A stretch of DNA of 35,951 nt from Chrysochromulina parva (lineage: Eukaryota > Haptophyta > Prymnesiales > Chrysochromulinaceae), in contig PJAB01000179.1 in assembly GCA_002887195.1 (NCBI GenBank), positions 1-35,951 of the forward strand. Direction: 5' to 3'. How positions within the stretch are numbered: position 1 is the stretch's first letter; every line of letters starts with the position of its first letter. Shown here piece by piece: positions 17,521 to 27,293 of this stretch. Below the pieces are notes generated by a model. The model did not search any database. It had not been told where the DNA came from and was given only the letters and a program-made list of their open reading frames with translations. The position numbers and the translations under genes were made by a program.

Positions 17521-18160
17521 GCCCGTGCGCGAGCAGACGAGCGGCACGAGAGCTTGGCGCTAAACAGTCCATGCGAATGATGATCGGGTCGCGGGGCGAC
17601 CGCGTTTGTGGGCGGCGAGCCCGGCTCGGCGCCGCCCGCCGGGCGCGCCCGCCGCCATCCCGCCCACAGACGTCTCGAAGGTGCACTTTGGTAGTGCGCG
17701 CCTTATGCGCGCCTACTACCCGACGTCGGGTCGCAACCGCACCGCGAACCCGCGCGAGGTGTCAGTGTGCTGTGAGAGGGTGTTCCTCCCGGCCGTGAAC
17801 ACTTTACATCCGAGCGGATGCAGACGTCCGGGCCGCGCGCGGCGCGGGCTGGCGGCGGTCTGCGGGGATCGAACGGGGCCGGGCGCGCGGCCGCGCGCGG
17901 GCGAACGCTCGGGGCGGTACAATTTGCATCGAGGCAGTAGCAAGTAGTACTCGGTAGTAAGATCATAAGTTGTTAATATAAGTGGACCTCATCTCACCAA
18001 ACTGGCAAGATGTCTGTACCGTGTACTACTAGACGACCGGGAAACCTCCCGCCCGTCGTCGCATGCGATGCCACATGTACCGGCTGAACGGAATGAGGAT
18101 GGCGCTGGACGAAAGGGGCCACCAGCTCTCACTGCCCCGCCTCTGCAACATCGCGCGGCT
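17521..18160. other. Intergenic gap between convergent genes
   Basis: This 640-bp gap lies between the 3' ends of the coiled-coil gene and the Pro-rich surface protein gene. The sequence is GC-rich at 17590-17930 and more AT-rich at 17940-18010. No ORF with coding character and no RNA gene is visible. Confidence 0.45.
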
Positions 18161-18206
18161 TTCACACCTCCAGCTCGATGTCCTTCACACCTCCAGCTCG
18201 ATGTCC
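18161..18206 (-). repeat. 23-bp perfect tandem duplication across a stop codon
   Basis: Two identical 23-bp copies (18161-18183 and 18184-18206) abut exactly. The inner copy contains the end of the surface-protein gene (DIELEV and its TGA); the outer copy repeats the same codons and stop just downstream. Confidence 0.95.
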
Positions 18207-20412
18207 TGTTCCTGCTGCGTGCACGGCGTGTCCCATGCCGGCGAGCGGCCGATGCTCGGCGAAAGGCCATCTGCATCTGGATCCAGTGCTGGCTCCACCT
18301 TGGTCTCCTCGCGAGAGGACTTGCCCGCATAAGAGGCCTTGTCCGCGTAAGAGGAGTGGTCGGGAAACAGCGCTCGGCGGATCTCGCCCTGAATCTCGCC
18401 CTGAATCTCGCCCCCTGGAGCGGGCACTGTTGTGGGCGCTTGTCTGGTCCGCAGCCGCTCGGCGCTCGCCGACTTGTGGGCGCTGTTGTGGGCGCTGTTG
18501 TGGGCGCTGTTGTGGGCGCTGTTATGGGCGCTGCCGTGGGCGCTGTGCTTCGTGCTGAACATCGGCGGTGCGACGCCCATCTCGACGCCCATCTCGGCAG
18601 CCGCGCCGGCGAGCGCGGGAAAGGTCGAGAGGATCTGCGCCGCGTCGAGCTCTGCGGACTGGACAGCCGCGACCTGTGCCGCAGGGCCGCGTGGTGGGCG
18701 CGAGCGTACCTCGGTCACGGGCCGTGTAGAGGTAGGGGCGCCGGCGCTCGGTGCAGCGCTCGCGCCCAGCTCGGCGGCGGCGGCTTCGGAGAGCTTCGCA
18801 GCCGCCGCTGCTCGGGCCATCTCGGGCCATCTCGGGCCATCTCGGGCCATCTCGGCTTCTTCGGAGAGCTTCGCAGCCGCCGCTGCTCGGGCCATCTTGC
18901 ACCGAGCGCTGTACCGAGCGCTGCACTGCGAGCCTGCCGACCTACCGGCAGACTCGCCGGCAATGCCCGCGGCGATGCACGCGGTGGCGCCCGCGGCGGC
19001 GCCCGCGGCGGTCGCCTCCCCATCGACGGTCGCCTCCCCATCGACGCCGCTGCCGCCGAAGCCGCCGAAGCCACCGCCGCCGCCGCTGCCGCCGCTGCCG
19101 CCGTAACCGCCGTCGACGCCATGCGGTGCCGTCTTGGGCAGCGCCGTCTTGGGCAGCACCGGTGGTGAGTGGTATCGCACGCCCAGAGCGCCGTGTTGAG
19201 CACCGTCGGCCTCATCCTTCACGGCGCCCGGGCTCGGCGCCGGCGCGAGGGCAGCGGCGCCCGGTACGGCGCCCGCGACGGCACCCGTGCCCACGACGGC
19301 GCCTTCGGGGGAGCCCCTCGGAGGCGCGGCGCCCGGGACGGCGCCCGTTCCCGACGCGAAGGGGGATGCGGTGGCGCTCGCGGCGGCGCCCGCGGCGGCG
19401 CCCGCGACGGCGCCTTCTGAGGGCGGCGATGCATCGAACCGTCGCGCCGTACTGGGCATGAGGACGGGGGGGGAGGCGGACCCACTGAGGCTCGGCGTGA
19501 ATGAGAGGGCAGGGGACGCGCCGCGCGAGACGCCTGATGGCGTGCCACATATTGTGGCGCCGCCGCCCACGCCGATGGGGGTGGCGCCACCGCTCACGCC
19601 GGGGACGCCGGTGGGGGTGGCGCCACCGCTCACGCCGGGGATGGCGGCGGAGCGACGTAACGGCTGCTCGATGAGTCCGAACTCGGCGAAGCCGGGGGGG
19701 AGCTGCTGGGCGAGCTGCCGGAGCGAGGCGAGGGCCTCTCTCACCTGATGAGGGAGGCAATCAGCATGCACTCAGAGAGGCACTCAGGGAGGCGAGGGCC
19801 TCCCTCACCTGATGAGGGAGGCAATCAGCATGCACTCAGGGAGGTGATCAGAGAGGCACTCAGGGAGGCGAGGGCCTCCCTCACCGTGGTGGCCGTCGTG
19901 TTGGTCGTATTCGAGCGCTGCGACTCGGAGTACGCGGAGACGGAGCCGTGCGGTGAGCTAATGAGGCCAGCGCGAGAGTACGACGAGTCGGTGCCCGTAA
20001 AGGAGCGTCCGGTGTACGAGTAGGCGGAGGCGGAACCTTCCGAGAAGGCGCACGAGAAGGCGCTCTCGGAGCGCGGCGACAAGCGGCCATCACCATCGAA
20101 GCGATGGCGGCCGTCATCATCGAAGCGATGACGTGGCGACGAGCGGCCGTCATCGAGGTCGACTCCAGAGAAGGGAATCGAGGCCGACGTGCCGAGATTA
20201 TGGCCGAGATTATGGCCGAGATTGCGCTCGAGCTCCGCCTGGACGAAACCCGAGGCGGCGCGGTGGAGGGTCCATTGGAGGGAGGCGAGCGCCTCCTTCT
20301 CCTCACGTGTGAGACGTGACTCGCGGTGTTCGTGGTGCCGATGGTGGTGATGGTGGTGATGGTGGTGACCAGGACGGCGCTCGCGGGAGCTGCCTTCGCT
20401 CCCACCGCCGAT

Positions 20413-20453
<41 letters not shown>

Positions 20454-20792
20454 CGCCGCCGGCGACAAGGTGCTGAGGAGCGGTGAAGTGCGGTAGAGGC
20501 GCAAGGGGCGGTGGCGGATGGAACGTCGCGTGACGACCAGTGGAACGACCGTTCTTGACGAAGCCATTCGACCCATATTTGGGAGAGTCGGAGCCCTCGA
20601 GCGTCTCGAGCACGGCTGACGAACCCCATCCAACCGCCGCTCCCGACTCGTCGTGACGAAACCCATTCGACTCGTCGTGACGAAACCCATTCGACTCGTC
20701 GTGACGAAACCCATTCGACTCGTCGTGACGAAACCCATCCGACTCGTCGTGCCGCGGCGGCACGCCTCCGCCCGCGCCGTACCCCTGCGGGC

Positions 20793-20825
<33 letters not shown>

Positions 20826-23800
20826 AGGCGGAGGCGGCGGCGGCGGCGGCTCGATCTCCCCCGCTGAGATCGGCTCGATCTCCCCTGTTGAGATCGGCTC
20901 GATCTCCCCTGTGGAGATCGTCGTCGTGAGCCCCGCGGCTGGGCTCCGAGCAGACGCCGTCCCGGGCAGCGGAGACAGCGGCGGCGGCGTTGGCCTCACA
21001 GCGCCGCTGAGCCGCTGCCTGCTGCTGCTGGTGGATGCGAACGAGGGCAGGCGGCTTGGTCGGGCTTCGTTCCCCACAGGTCGGGCTTCGTTCCACAGGC
21101 CGCCTCGCTGTCGTGTCCCGAGGTGCCGGGTGCGCGCCGGGGTGGGCACGATGCGCGCCGTGGTGGGCACGGCGCGCGCCCGACGCGCTTCGCCGCGTTG
21201 GAGCGCCCGCCACGGCGCCCGCATGCAGCGAGATCTCCCCCACAATCTCGCCCTCAATCTCCCCCTCAAGGGCGACGGGCGACGGGTGACGCTTGGGCGC
21301 TCGGGACGACGCGGGCCTACTCGTCCCTGGTCGTCTGCTCGACTTGCGCACGTGCGTGCACGAGGCGGCCGCGGCCGCCACAGAAGTCACGTCCTTGGAA
21401 CGTCCGAAAGTCACGGCCGCGGCCGCCACAGAAGGCACGTCCTTGTCGCAACCGTGGCACCAGGTGACGTCCTTGTCCTGGTACCACGTGGCACCAGGGG
21501 CGGCGGCACGGCGAACGGCGTCGACGGCGTGATAGGCCTCGGGCGGCGCGCGCGTCGGAGGGCACGGCGCGCGCCGTGGTGGGCACGCCGCGCGCGTTGG
21601 AAGGCAGGGCGCGTCGGGCGGCTGATAGAACCATCGGATGGCTGGGTTTGAATGCACGAGGAGCCTCGACGGGCGAAGTGGATTGAAGCGCCCGCGCGCG
21701 TCGTAGTAGCCTGTATCCTGTGCCGCTGTGGACTGTGCTGAGCAGACGGCGGCGGTGGTGACGGTGAGGGTGATGGCGGCCGAGTCGACGATCTGCGACG
21801 CGCACGGTCGACCGTCGCGGACGCCTCCGCGGGCGCCGTCGCGGGCGACACGGCCGGTGCCGGCCCTACAGCTGCCACCGCCACTGCCACCGCCACTGCC
21901 ACCGCCACTGCCACCGCCACTGCCACCGCCACTGCCACCGCCACTGCCACCGCCACTGCCACTGCCGCCGCCGCCGTTATCGGCCGCTCGTCGAGTGCCC
22001 ATCTTGGCGCCTCTGCCGGCGTGAGAGCCTCTGGCCACGCCCGACTCGGCGCCTCGAGTGCCCATCTTGGCGCCTCTGCCGGCGTGAGAGCCTCTGGCCA
22101 CGCCCGACTCGGCGCCTCGAGTGCCCATCTTGGCGCCTCTACCGGCGTGAGAGCCTCTGGCCACGCCCGACTCGGCGCGCCGCCCTAACGCGCACGCGCC
22201 TCGGAAGCAGCAGCAGCAGCTGCAGCTGCAGCTGCAGCTGCAGCAGAGCAGCGCGAGGCCCCGGCAGAACGAGGGGGGGGTTTCGAGCCCGATGTCCGAG
22301 GCAAACTCCCAGCGCATCTCGTCGGGCATGTACAACGGCCCCATGGCCGGATTAGGGTGTGACCACATTAGGATGGTGAGCTTGCGTCGCTTGGGCGAGC
22401 CGCAGCACACGAGAAGCACGCACAGCGCGACGAGGAGCACCACGAAGCCGCCGAGGGTGAGCATCCATGCCGGGACAGCGTGCTGCCCCATCTGGACGCG
22501 ACTCTGTGGAGGGACGCATGCACACGTGATGAGGGACGCAATCAGAGGTGATGAGGGACGCAATCAGAGGTGATGAGGGACGCAATCAAAGATGAGGAGG
22601 GACGCAATCAAACGCGCTCAGACGCGCGATCAGGCTGATGATGCATGCAATCAAGAGGGGAGAGGGAAGCACTCTGACGCAATCAGACGCGCTCAGATCG
22701 CAATCCAGTCGCAATCCAGTCGCAAATCACGTCGCAATCAGATCGCAATCACGTCGCAATCCAGTCGCAATCAGATCGCAATCAGATCGCAATCAGATCG
22801 CAATCAGATCGCAATCAAGACGAGCGTCGCCTTGAGCACCTGGGTCCACGTGAGCCAAGACGAGCCGGTGGAGTCGCTGCCACCCATATTTGGGAGAGTC
22901 GACGAGATGCCATCGACGGGGGGGCTGCCGTCGGAGGGCATGTGCGGAGAAGGCGCTGGGGGGGGCGACGGCGCTGGGGAGGGCGGCGGGAGATGGCGGG
23001 GAGGCGACCAGGGCGGCCAGGGCGGCCGCCGTGGAAGCGGCGGCGTTTGCGAGGGCGGCGGCGGCGAGTAGCCGCATGCCAGCGCCGGAGGCAGCGGCGG
23101 CGGCGCGTACGGCGGCGACGTGGGCGGCGAGGGCGGCGGTGCGGGCGGCGGCGGTCGCAGCGGCGGCAGCGACGCAGGGGGCAGCGGCGGGCGCTTGGGC
23201 GGCGGCGGCGGCGGCGGCTGCACGCGCGTGCCGCCATTGCAGATGCAGCAGACGACCGTCGGGTCCGCGTGGATCCACTTGTAGAGGGCGCAGTAGCTCC
23301 CGTTGATCGCCGCCGGAGAGGCGAAGAAGCTGCACGAGGTCGCCGAGAAGCCGGGGTAGCCAGAGACGCTACTGTAGATGAGCCATGGGCCCCGAGGATC
23401 GGGCACGAAGGTGTCGTAGCACGGCAGCGGCGGGGGCGGGGGCGATGGTGGCGGAGACGGTGGTGGTGGCGACGGTGGTGGTGGAGACGGAGGGGGTGGG
23501 GACGGCGGCGGTGGCAATGGTGGTGGCGGCGATCGAGGCGGTGGCAAGGATGGTGGTGACGGCGGCGGTGGTGATGGTGGTGGTGGGGAAGGAGGTGGTG
23601 GCATCGGTGGTGGTGGTGTTGGCGGCGGCGAGGGCGGTGGTGAGGGTGGAGGCGAGGGAGGCGGCGGCGATGGCGGCGGTGGTGCTGGTCGTGGCGACGG
23701 TGGTGGTGAAGGCGGTGGCGGCGCCGGGGGTGGTGGCGATGGCGGCGGTGGAGATGGCGGTGGTGGTGGTGACGGCGGCGGCGAGGGCGGTGGTGAGGGT

Positions 23801-24429
23801 GGCGGTGATGGGGGAGGTGGCAAGGGAGGAGGCGGCGAGGGAGGCGGTGGGGACGGTGGGGGCGATGGTGGTGGCGATGGCGGAGGTGGTGACGGAGGCG
23901 GTGGCGCTGGCGGCGGCGGTTGCGGCGGAGGTGGCGACGGTGGCGGCGCAGGTGGTGGAGAGGGCGGTGGGGGTGAGGGCGGGGGCGAGGGCGGGGGTGG
24001 GGGTGGTAGCGATGGCGGGGTCGTGGGGGATGGCGGCAGAGACGGAGGAGGCGACGGTGGCCGCGAGGGAGGTGGCGGAGTTGGCGGCGGCGATGGCGGC
24101 GGCGGTACGGGTGGAGGTGGCAACGGTGGTGGCGCAGGTGGTGGATATGGCGGTGGCGAGGGTGGCGGCGGATGGGGCGGTGGCGGCGATGGCGGTGGCA
24201 ACGGTGGCAACGGTGGCGCAGATGGCGGCGGTGGCGAGGGCGGCGGAAGCGTGGGCGGTGGTGGTAAAAGTGGTGACGGCGGCGGTATTCTGGGTGGAGG
24301 CGAGACAGCCGTGCACCTCAGCAGCAGCAGCAATCGTAGCACGCCCAATGGACCCGAACGGCCCAATGACGGCCAGAGGCCGGTTGACCTTCGGCCGCCT
24401 GGCACCCTGACGAGGACACTGGGCAGCAT
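18185..24429 (-). CDS. Single-pass surface protein with Pro/Ser-rich (extensin-like) ectodomain
   Basis: Three exons (24429-22840, 22503-19885, 19744-18185) encode about 1922 residues. A signal-type segment (LGVLRLLLLLRCTAVS) precedes a PPPSPP tract of nearly 290 residues, like the hydroxyproline-rich rods of pherophorins and extensins. A Cys-rich module (CYDTFVPDPRGPWLIYSS to CCICNG) and a second Pro-rich stalk follow. Exon 2 opens with a membrane helix (WMLTLGGFVVLLVALCVLLV), CC and a basic stop-transfer (SPKRRKL). The long cytosolic part is mostly disordered. It has a Cys cluster (LLCCSCSCSCSCCCC), three 21-residue repeats (SGVARGSHAGRGAKMGTR), Gly/Ser runs, RHDESNGF repeats, a His run, and Gly/Ala-rich repeats in exon 3. 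The two introns were placed by phase 0 and frame continuity (TWTQ/SRVQ and TATT/VREA). An ATG at 24555 is possible but lies within the neighbour's 5' region. A cell-surface or wall-linked sensor/anchor is inferred from architecture only. Confidence 0.8.
19745..19884 (-). other. Surface-protein intron 2 (140 nt, internally duplicated)
   Basis: The intron runs GTGAGGGAGGCCCTCGCC...CCTCCCTCATCAG, and exon 3 starts GTGAGAGAGGCCCTCGCC. Midway (19808/19809) there is another CTCATCAG followed by GTGAGGGAGGCCC, an acceptor fused directly to a donor. The intron is thus two tandem units of 76 and 64 nt with a zero-length exon between. Splicing at the inner acceptor alone would reach an in-frame stop. 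Confidence 0.88.
20645..20752 (-). repeat. 24-bp coding repeat (RHDESNGF)
   Basis: Four 24-bp units and a partial fifth, nearly identical, encode RHDESNGF inside the cytosolic part of the surface protein. Confidence 0.93.
21992..22173 (-). repeat. 63-bp coding repeat, three copies
   Basis: Three nearly identical 63-bp units in frame encode a 21-residue Gly/Arg/Ser-rich motif containing GVARGSHAGRGAKMG. A CCACTGCCAC-type short repeat encoding Gly/Ser follows at about 21878-21960. Confidence 0.93.
22504..22839 (-). other. Surface-protein intron 1 (336 nt, 10-11-nt repeat arrays)
   Basis: The donor is CAG|GTGCTC and the acceptor CCCTCCACAG, phase 0. The plus strand shows GATGAGGGACGCAATCA units (22527-22590), then GTCGCAATCA/GATCGCAATCA units of 10-11 nt (about 22700-22818). 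In gene sense these are TGATTGCGAC and TGATTGCGATC. It is the longest intron in the window. Confidence 0.85.
23435..24300 (-). repeat. Pro/Ser-rich coding low-complexity tract
   Basis: About 290 codons of the surface protein read PPPSPPPP-type repeats. The complementary strand therefore shows long spurious Gly/Val/Ala-rich frames. Confidence 0.95.
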
Positions 24430-24575
24430 TGCGGCAGCCTTCACACCGAAGCCTCTGTGAAGAGAGCGGGGGAAAACAGTTTGTGTGAAATTCACACCGG
24501 CGGCGTGAGCACCTTGTGGTGAGGCCAAGTCGCGTGGACCGTTAGTTCTCCACATCAGCGCCTCGCTCGCTTTTT
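24430..24575. promoter_or_regulatory. Divergent promoter region (146 bp)
   Basis: This space lies between the chosen surface-protein start (24429, minus) and the first coding bases of the PARP-like gene. The plus strand holds no ATG from 24430 to 24576, so the start of the PARP-like gene is unresolved. CACATCAG at 24551-24558 could be a splice acceptor for an upstream exon. Confidence 0.4.
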
Positions 24576-26804
24576 GTGGACGCGCTCGCTTCTCGCCGCA
24601 CGCCGCTTGCCTGGAGCTTGGCGAAGCTCTACCACCAAACCGACGCTGAGACGGCCGAAATCATCCTTCGCACGCAGCGGATGAAGCCAGGAATTGGTGG
24701 GCTCGCTGGGGGTGGCATCTACTTTGCCACGACTCCAGAGCTCACGGGCCACAAGGCGCACAAGAACGGCGTGATCCTGGAGGCGACGGTTTCCCTCGGT
24801 AAGGTCCTTACCCTTAATGCCACCGGGGACCCTGACATGACGCTGCAGAAGCTCCAGTCCAAGGGCTTTGATTCCGTCTGCATCGCCCGGGCGGTCTCGA
24901 GCGGCCAGGAGTACGTCGTGTACGACCCGGAGCAGGTGCTGAGCATCGTCCGCGCGGCGGACATCTCTGCACGCGACAAGGTGCGCTTCATCGACTCTGC
25001 ACGCGACAAGGTCGGGAGCCTGCTCGGTGTCAAGCCTACGCGCGTCGTGGAGCGCGAGGGTGTGCCAGGGAACCCGTCTGCCTCCGAGCCCTCGCCGCAG
25101 CCCCCGGCGAGCCCGGCCAAGCCCAAGCCGCGGCCCACGCCGCAGCCCACGCCGCAGCCCGCGGCGAGCCCAGCCAAGCCCACGCCGCCGCCCACGCCGC
25201 TACGCTTCATACTCAACGAACGCGTCGAGTGCCACGACTGGTGGTCTCCGTGGCAAGTCGGCGCGGTGGTCTCAGTGCAGCCGCTGATGGTGCAGCCCGA
25301 CGGAGACGTCGAGGGGTTCACGTGGGACGAGGTGCGGGTCCTCAGCCCGGAGGCAGCAGAAAAGGAACGCAACAAACGAGCTCAGGAGCCCGCCGAGATC
25401 CTGAGCTATGGCTTGGGGCAATGCCTCATGTACCTGAAGAGAATGGAGAAGGCGGCGGCGAGAGCGGAGGCGGCGGCGAGAGCGGAGAAGGAGAGGGCGG
25501 AGGCGGCGCGAGCGGAGAAGGCCCTGAAGGATGCGCTGACCTCAGGCCTGACGCTGAAGCAGCTGCGAGCCAAGGGTTACGTCGAGGGGCTCAAGGCGGT
25601 GGGGATCACATGCGCCGAGGCGAAGACCGCGGGCTATACCGTGGAGGAGGTGAAGCGAGCTGGCTATACGGCACGTGAGGCCACGGCCGCCGGGTACGAG
25701 ATCAGGGCGGGGTACACGTGCGCCGAGGTCAAGGCGCCGGGGCTCACATGCGCCGAGGCCCAGGCCGCGGGCTATACGGTGGACGAGGTCCAGCGAGGTG
25801 GCTATACGGCATGTGAGGCCAAGGCCGCCGGGTACGAGATCAGGGCCGGCTACACGTGCGCCGAGACCAAGGCGGCGGGGCTCACATGCGCCGAGGCCAA
25901 GAGCGCGGGCTATACAGTGGACGAGGTCCAGCGAGGTGGCTATACGGCATGTGAGGCCAAGGCCGCCGGGTACGAGATCAGGGCGGGCTACACATGCGCC
26001 GAGACCAAGGCGGCGGGGCTGACATGCGCCGAGGCCAAGAGCGCGGGCTATACTTTGGAGGAGGTCAAGCGAGCTGGCTATGTTGAGGGCCTCAAGGAGG
26101 CGGGCTTTCAGCTCGAGGACATCATGGAGGCGGGGTACGTGCTGCCTGAGATCCTGCGCGGCGGCTATACCAAGGCGGATGCTGTCCATGCTGGGTACGC
26201 GGTGGCGCAGCTCCAGGTCGCGCTGGAGGCGGCCAGGGCTGCGGGCTATGCATGCAAGGACGCGAGGGCGGCTGGCATGCTGTCGACCTGCAAGGACGCG
26301 AAGCAGGCTGGGTACACCTGCAAGGACGCGAGGGAGGCTGGGTTTACCTGCAAGGACGCGAGGGAGGCTGGGTTCGCCTGCAAGGACGCGCAGGCAGCTG
26401 GGTTCACCTGCAAGGACGCGAGGGAGGCTGGGTTCACCTGCAAGGACGCGAAGGCGGCTGGGTTCTCCTGCAAGGACGCGAAGGAGGCTGGGTTCACTTG
26501 CAAGGACGCGAGGGAGGCTGGGTTCACCTGCACGGACGCGAGGGCGGCTGGGTTCACCTGCACGGACGCGAGGGCGGCTGGTTTCACCTGCAAGGACGCG
26601 AGGGCGGCTGGGTTCACCTGCACCGACGCGAGGGCGGCTGGGTTCACCTGCACGGACGCGAGGGCGGCTGGGTTCACCTGCACGGACGCGAAGGCGGCTG
26701 GGTTCAGTGCATCCGAGGGATATTATGCGGGCTTCACCAATGTTCGCTATGTCTCTTCCATTTCTTCCAGTGGAAGGTATGATGACAAATATCAATGGAT
26801 ATAA
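24576..26804 (+). CDS. PARP-like ADP-ribosyltransferase domain fused to decapeptide repeats
   Basis: The frame encodes about 742 residues. The 5' end is uncertain: the frame is open from 24546 but has no ATG until 24678 (MKPGIGGLAGGG), inside the domain, so an upstream exon or non-AUG start is likely. Residues 17-130 resemble a small PARP fold with an H-Y-E triad: LYHQTDAETAEIIL (His), GGLAGGGIYFATTPE (Tyr), GQEYVVYDPEQVLSI (Glu). This predicts NAD-dependent ADP-ribosyl transfer; activity is inferred. A Pro-rich linker (KPRPTPQPTPQP), a small module (NERVECHDWWSPWQVGAVV, perhaps SH3/Tudor-like) and an Ala/Glu coiled coil follow. The last 400 residues are 10-11-residue repeats, first AGYTCAEAKAAGYT-type, then about sixteen AGFTCKDARE units from 30-bp repeats. 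The repeats look helical and may form a solenoid. The 45 bp around the stop recur 462 bp downstream. Confidence 0.75.
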   Translation: MDALASRRTPLAWSLAKLYHQTDAETAEIILRTQRMKPGIGGLAGGGIYFATTPELTGHKAHKNGVILEATVSLGKVLTLNATGDPDMTLQKLQSKGFDSVCIARAVSSGQEYVVYDPEQVLSIVRAADISARDKVRFIDSARDKVGSLLGVKPTRVVEREGVPGNPSASEPSPQPPASPAKPKPRPTPQPTPQPAASPAKPTPPPTPLRFILNERVECHDWWSPWQVGAVVSVQPLMVQPDGDVEGFTWDEVRVLSPEAAEKERNKRAQEPAEILSYGLGQCLMYLKRMEKAAARAEAAARAEKERAEAARAEKALKDALTSGLTLKQLRAKGYVEGLKAVGITCAEAKTAGYTVEEVKRAGYTAREATAAGYEIRAGYTCAEVKAPGLTCAEAQAAGYTVDEVQRGGYTACEAKAAGYEIRAGYTCAETKAAGLTCAEAKSAGYTVDEVQRGGYTACEAKAAGYEIRAGYTCAETKAAGLTCAEAKSAGYTLEEVKRAGYVEGLKEAGFQLEDIMEAGYVLPEILRGGYTKADAVHAGYAVAQLQVALEAARAAGYACKDARAAGMLSTCKDAKQAGYTCKDAREAGFTCKDAREAGFACKDAQAAGFTCKDAREAGFTCKDAKAAGFSCKDAKEAGFTCKDAREAGFTCTDARAAGFTCTDARAAGFTCKDARAAGFTCTDARAAGFTCTDARAAGFTCTDAKAAGFSASEGYYAGFTNVRYVSSISSSGRYDDKYQWI
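26220..26706 (+). repeat. 30-bp coding minisatellite (AGFTCKDARE units)
   Basis: About sixteen 30-bp units encode AGFTCKDARE/AGFTCTDARA decapeptides. Most are over 85 percent identical by eye, indicating recent expansion or homogenisation. A longer-period form of the same motif (about 150 bp units) precedes it at 25610-26060. Confidence 0.93.
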
Positions 26805-26831
26805 CCTTGTGGGGATCATAACGAAGGCTTG
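26787..26831. repeat. 45-bp direct repeat, copy 1 (spans stop of PARP-like gene)
   Basis: The 45 bp (AAATATCAATGG...GAAGGCTTG) contain the stop codon of the PARP-like gene (26802-26804). They are identical to 27249-27293. The sequence is AT-richer than its surroundings. Confidence 0.95.
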
Positions 26832-26977
26832 ACAGCTGCTAGCTAGTATGTGACCAAATTCCAGAGCGGCCGCCGTTGTCAGTCGATAAAAAAGGAAACA
26901 AAACTATTCGTTTTCTCTGAGCTGCGCACGACTCCGGGTCTCGCACGTCTTCGTTGGCGCACTCGCAGGCATTTTGC

Positions 26978-27250
26978 ATGCGCTTCCGCTCCGTCTGCCT
27001 CCTCCTCGTCGCCATGCTCGCCACCCAGCACACCGACTTCGAATCCTTCGCCAATGCGCTCGGTGCCCTTCCGAATCAGCCGCCCGTACCGATGGAGTGC
27101 GAGCCGTCGCCGAGTCCCATCGATGTGGACACCAAAGCCATCGTGCAGCAAGTGGTCGATGTGCTGCTGAAGCACAGCCCTTCGCCCGCGGTGCATCTAA
27201 AGGTCGTGCCTTTTACTACCGGTACTTGGTCCGAGTGCCTTTATATATAA
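26978..27250 (+). CDS. Small secreted hypothetical protein
   Basis: The 90-residue frame starts MRFRSVCLLLVAMLATQ, a good signal peptide, and continues with an acidic Pro-rich segment (PPVPMECEPSPSPIDVD) and a helix (KAIVQQVVDVLLKH). No family is recognised. Its stop (27248-27250) touches copy 2 of the 45-bp repeat, so its 3' end may have been altered by that duplication. The plus frame from about 27291 (DSSHYTKGAQGTYTSRRG) also looks protein-like, so a second exon beyond the repeat is possible; I could not fix a junction. Confidence 0.45.
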   Translation: MRFRSVCLLLVAMLATQHTDFESFANALGALPNQPPVPMECEPSPSPIDVDTKAIVQQVVDVLLKHSPSPAVHLKVVPFTTGTWSECLYI

Positions 27251-27293
27251 ATATCAATGGATATAACCTTGTGGGGATCATAACGAAGGCTTG
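27249..27293. repeat. 45-bp direct repeat, copy 2
   Basis: This is identical to 26787-26831 and starts 462 bp after it. The small secreted gene lies between the two copies. The flanks (TTATATAT before, GTTGATG after) differ from those of copy 1. Confidence 0.95.

Noticed and set aside
17560..18000. Possible RNA gene in the GC-rich convergent gap
   Set aside because: I saw no tRNA cloverleaf, rRNA or snRNA motif.
22590..23071. Plus-strand frame rich in SQSRRNQIAI repeats
   Set aside because: It is a translation of the intron repeat array of the minus-strand surface-protein gene and has no independent coding evidence.
23385..24460. Long plus-strand Gly/Val/Ala-rich frames
   Set aside because: They are the complement of the PPPSPP tract. 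Low complexity keeps all frames open. The minus frame has a signal segment, a Cys module and exon continuity.
26787..27293. The 45-bp repeats as LTRs or inverted ends of a transposon
   Set aside because: They are short direct repeats without terminal inverted repeats, and the 417 bp between them encode no transposase or polymerase-like protein.
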